Assembly: GCA_000961805.1 (NCBI GenBank)
Contig: LADV01000209.1
Coordinates: forward strand, 1-26,081
Direction: 5' to 3'
Length of the DNA stretch: 26,081 nucleotides
DNA from: Peptococcaceae bacterium BRH_c23
GTDB lineage: Bacteria; Bacillota_B; Desulfitobacteriia; Desulfitobacteriales; Desulfitobacteriaceae
The notes below the pieces were generated by a model that searched no databases, was not told where the DNA came from, and was given only the letters and a program-made list of their open reading frames with translations. The translations under genes and the position numbers were made by a program. This document shows, one piece after another, positions 23,824-26,081 of the stretch; within the stretch, counting starts at the first letter, position 1; every line of letters begins with the position of its first letter.

Positions 23824-23989
23824 ATGATCCTACCTCCTTCCATAAAATATTCTACATCATTCGTCACTTTCCTTCTAACATACCAAAATGCCAAAATACA
23901 ACTTATTCTCACTTGTCAAATGCTAGACATTATACACCAGTATGCCTTGCAACGCATATTTTGTATAAGGAAAAAAGGAGGTAGCCTTT

Positions 23990-24472
23990 ATGAATTACAT
24001 TAACAAGGCTCGGGAATTAGGGGAGGCCCTGTCACAGACCCCTGAGATTCAGGCTTTAAAAGCAGCAGAAGCGTCGATTATGGCCGATACTCAAAGCCGG
24101 GAGGCCTTTAGCCAGTACCAGGAAAAAGAACGCGGAATTGTAACTACACAAATGATCAGCAAGGTCGTACCAGAAAAAGATTCGTTAGCGCTGCTTGATC
24201 TTAAGATCCGTCTTATGAATAAATATCCTCTCATCAAAGCTTATTTTATTCAACAGCAAAATTATGAAAAGCTTATGGCTATGGTTAATCTGACCTTAAC
24301 GACTGCAATGCATGGTATGCCATCGGCCAATGACCTTCCCATTCCGGAAGAGTTAAAAGGCATGGCACAACAGATCCTTGATAAAATCAGTGGTGGAAAT
24401 CCCTTGGAAAAGATGCAAATCTCGCCTGAAATGTTACAAGGAATTAAACTCCCTCCAGGCTTCAAATCGTAA
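23990..24472 (+). CDS. YlbF/YmcA-family protein
   Basis: The 160-residue, mostly helical protein resembles the YlbF/YmcA (Com_YlbF) family: N-terminal NKARELGEALSQTPEIQALKAAE, then SREAFSQYQE, and a central helix around YPLIKAYFIQQQNYEKLM. In Bacillus, YlbF and YmcA with YaaT form an Fe-S-containing complex that works with RNase Y in competence, biofilm and sporulation. The extra 45-residue C-terminal part, ending PEMLQGIKLPPGF, is not usual for YlbF. GGAGG precedes the ATG. It is the first gene of a plus-strand cluster with three unknown small proteins. Confidence 0.75.
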   Translation: MNYINKARELGEALSQTPEIQALKAAEASIMADTQSREAFSQYQEKERGIVTTQMISKVVPEKDSLALLDLKIRLMNKYPLIKAYFIQQQNYEKLMAMVNLTLTTAMHGMPSANDLPIPEELKGMAQQILDKISGGNPLEKMQISPEMLQGIKLPPGFKS

Positions 24473-24489
24473 AGGAAGTGTGATACAGA

Positions 24490-24612
24490 GTGCCACCGCA
24501 AGGCTATCTTAGGCCCCATATTATTAACGATATCACGCATCCCGTAACTCTAATCGCGTTCTTGATTGTCATCCTATTAGGCGCCTGGGTCACTATTTGC
24601 ACATGGTTTTAA
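24490..24612 (+). CDS. Small membrane protein of unknown function (40 residues)
   Basis: A GTG start at 24490 follows AAGGAAG by about 12 bases and the frame reads 40 residues: a short N-terminal part (PPQGYLRPHIIND), then one hydrophobic helix (about 20-38) rich in I, L and V. It begins 17 bases after the YlbF-type stop and lies in the same direction as two further membrane-linked genes, which supports its being real. I do not recognise the family. Confidence 0.5.
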   Translation: MPPQGYLRPHIINDITHPVTLIAFLIVILLGAWVTICTWF

Positions 24613-24655
24613 TCGTTTTTTAAGTAAGTTTTGTGGATTTGAAAGGAGGAGCGCC

Positions 24656-25249
24656 GTGATCAACCGACATGACTGTGCACCCCCGTTGCCGGCAACTCCT
24701 TTCTCTTTTTCTATCTTAGTCTCAACTCCCATTCGACGCAATTTACTCTTTAGTCCCGTCAGTGCACTCATATTTCCTTTGGCTAAAACAAACCTTCATT
24801 TTGCGGCCATGATTGTTGCTGGTTTAGATGTCCTAATGGCGTTTCTCTTTAAACGATCCTTAGCACATCCCCCCAACCTCTCTTGTACTCCCTCAGATGT
24901 TTACCCCGTGACTCTGACCATGCCTCAACTGACCCAACTTATGCAAGCCACCCTCATGGGGCAAGTACCCCTGCCTTCACCTTTACAATCCGTTCCCGGA
25001 CAAGGTTTTGGCCCTCTTGGAGACGACGAGCCGCTATTCCCTGATAATTTGAGTGTTTCGCTGATTATCTCCGCACCCTTTGCCCCTTTTGACGGTAGTC
25101 CAGATACTTCATTCAGTGTCCCCTTACTTGAGGTTCCGGGAGTACCTGGTAACCTAATTATAGCGCTTGGCGCCACCATCGCACAGTTCTTTATCGAACG
25201 TGCCGGAGCAGCTACCAACGGAGTGGTTGTACCAAAGTCTAGTCTTTAG
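24656..25249 (+). CDS. Unrecognised proline-rich protein, probably membrane-associated
   Basis: GTG at 24656, six bases after AAAGGAGG, gives 197 residues. The N-terminus is Pro/Ser-rich; a hydrophobic stretch at about 48-65 could be a membrane helix. A middle part rich in Pro, Gln and Leu follows (PQLTQLMQATLMG near 92-104), and a second hydrophobic stretch spans about 165-185. Proline is unusually common throughout. I recognise no domain. The strong ribosome site and place between two small membrane-protein genes argue for a real gene; a frame also open on the opposite strand over 24925-25218 has no ribosome site of note. Confidence 0.6.
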   Translation: MINRHDCAPPLPATPFSFSILVSTPIRRNLLFSPVSALIFPLAKTNLHFAAMIVAGLDVLMAFLFKRSLAHPPNLSCTPSDVYPVTLTMPQLTQLMQATLMGQVPLPSPLQSVPGQGFGPLGDDEPLFPDNLSVSLIISAPFAPFDGSPDTSFSVPLLEVPGVPGNLIIALGATIAQFFIERAGAATNGVVVPKSSL

Positions 25250-25278
25250 AATACCAGATTCGAAGGGAGGGTTCTCGA

Positions 25279-25626
25279 GTGTCAACCCAAATCTCATCAA
25301 ATAATTCCCCCTCTCCTTCGCCGTTTTCACTAGGATACTCCTCAATTCCACCCGGTGCATGCCCCTCCGGTTCTTTCCCTTGTCCCAATCCGTCCCTGGA
25401 TCCCAAGAATCCTGAGGTATGGGATTATGGTTTTGCACGTGCCATAACCTTTTTGCAGTCCCCAGCCCTTGGAGCAGGCATTTTAGCAATTACCTTCTTT
25501 TTCTTCATTGCCTTTTTCTCAAATGGACTCTTAGAACGAGTTACCCCAATGACCCTTGGCATTGTCGTTACTTTAGGTACATTAGGGCTTCTTGCTTTGA
25601 TCGTTCTTATTCTTTTTCTGTTATAA
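25279..25626 (+). CDS. Unrecognised small protein with two membrane helices
   Basis: GTG at 25279, seven bases after GGGAGGG, gives 115 residues. Residues 1-45 are Ser/Pro-rich with C28 and C35 in a GACPSGSFPCP pattern, then come hydrophobic helices at about 62-82 and 92-115, the last running to the C-terminus. It is 29 bases after the previous gene and looks like the last member of the YlbF cluster. The sequence right after its stop appears to be the end of an insertion sequence, so the original 3' end may have been altered. Family not recognised. Confidence 0.6.
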   Translation: MSTQISSNNSPSPSPFSLGYSSIPPGACPSGSFPCPNPSLDPKNPEVWDYGFARAITFLQSPALGAGILAITFFFFIAFFSNGLLERVTPMTLGIVVTLGTLGLLALIVLILFLL

Positions 25627-25714
25627 CCCGAGTTTGGCGACATTTTTTTCCAGACCCAGGCGTAGCAAGGCTTTAGACCATGCGTAAGAAAGCGTTTTGT
25701 CACTACAACATGTT
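25627..25714. other. Probable outer end of the right-hand insertion sequence
   Basis: These 88 bases lie between the small membrane-protein stop and the transposase stop. They start CCCGAGTTTGGCGACATT and probably contain the terminal repeat of the IS4/IS1634-type element. Only one end is in the window, so the repeat cannot be confirmed. Confidence 0.35.
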
Positions 25715-26081
25715 TTACAGTAAGAAATTATTGAACTGGTTAATCACTTTCGGCTTCATCATTTTTTCACAACTAAATAATTTGACCAATTTTTCCTGCT
25801 GGTCAGTCATCTCTGTAATAGTTAATGAACGTTGAGAAGAATTTTTTAACCCAACCTGATTTAATCGACAGCTACTCACTTGTCGCAGCAGTTCTTCAGA
25901 CGACTGTGTGATTTCCGCTTTCCTGAGCATCATCTCGATTGAGTTTATCAGCAAGTAAGCTAAGATGCAGATGGTCACATGGGCTTTCACTCGCTCTGGC
26001 CGTGTCAAATAGATGGGACGTAATGCAAGTTGTGATTTCATCTCTCGAAAAGCTTCTTCAATCTTGTTTTTCTCTCGATAC
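25715..26081 (-). CDS. IS4/IS1634-type transposase, C-terminal part cut by window edge
   Basis: The minus-strand frame is open from the right edge and ends at TAA 25717-25715. The first visible residues read YREKNKIEEAFREMK followed by SQLALRPIYLTRPERV and then HVTICILAYLL. This is the C-terminal catalytic-glutamate block and following helix of IS1634-like members of the IS4 group (DDE transposases). The internal ATG at 26041 is not the real start. About 120 residues are visible; whether the rest is intact is unknown. Confidence 0.85.
   Translation of the reverse strand, partial: YREKNKIEEAFREMKSQLALRPIYLTRPERVKAHVTICILAYLLINSIEMMLRKAEITQSSEELLRQVSSCRLNQVGLKNSSQRSLTITEMTDQQEKLVKLFSCEKMMKPKVINQFNNFLL

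Noticed and set aside
25154..25489. Minus-strand open frame of 111 residues
   Set aside because: Overlaps two plus-strand genes that have good ribosome sites; no recognisable domain.
1..26081. CRISPR arrays, tRNA and rRNA genes
   Set aside because: No regularly spaced repeats, cloverleaf-like sequences or rRNA segments were seen in the intergenic regions.

Overview
The window looks like a chromosome segment of an anaerobic, spore-forming Firmicute of the Desulfosporosinus/Desulfitobacterium type (Peptococcaceae). This is inferred from gene content and style: strong AGGAGG ribosome sites, frequent TTG/GTG starts, B12-dependent glutamate mutase, 2-hydroxyacyl-CoA dehydratase-type iron-sulfur proteins, CWB2 surface proteins, and YlbF and GerMN proteins. 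No rRNA or tRNA is present to fix the taxon. Both edges lie in insertion sequences: an IS110-family transposase start on the left and the C-terminus of an IS4/IS1634-type transposase on the right.

Region 1 (about 1-430) is the upstream non-coding flank of the IS110 element. It carries two nested, perfect 11-bp inverted repeats, a good candidate for the element's bridge RNA, followed by the terminator of the fumarase genes. Region 2 (436-11730) is metabolic and almost all on the minus strand. In transcription order it runs gntR-type regulator, murI, glmS, glmL, glmE, mal (methylaspartate ammonia-lyase) and an orphan 2-hydroxyacyl-CoA dehydratase-type subunit. Beyond a convergent Uma2 nuclease-like gene follow the matching ATP-dependent activase, a VanZ-like membrane protein, a fibronectin-III fragment and a two-subunit class I fumarase. 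Glutamate mutase plus methylaspartate ammonia-lyase turns L-glutamate into 3-methylaspartate and then mesaconate. The fumarase could hydrate mesaconate to citramalate, and glutamate racemase could bring in D-glutamate. Citramalate lyase is not in the window.

Region 3 (11731-21797) is envelope and efflux: a CWB2 surface protein, a palindrome-rich spacer, a MacAB-like tripartite efflux set (permease, ATPase, membrane fusion protein), an IS3 OrfA remnant abutting the fusion-protein start, an OmpR-type two-component system, a MarR regulator and a GerMN lipoprotein. CTTAA-type direct repeats upstream of both the response regulator and the efflux genes suggest that the two-component system controls both.

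Region 4 (21798-25626) holds a ZIP metal transporter (plus strand), a second palindrome-rich spacer, an SGNH-fold lipoprotein-like or membrane-anchored protein with a degenerate active site (minus strand), and a plus-strand cluster of a YlbF-family protein and three unrecognised small proteins, three of the four with or near membrane segments. The most interesting items are the IS110 structured RNA, the orphan activase/dehydratase pair tied to the methylaspartate operon, the unknown YlbF cluster, and the two palindromic spacers.
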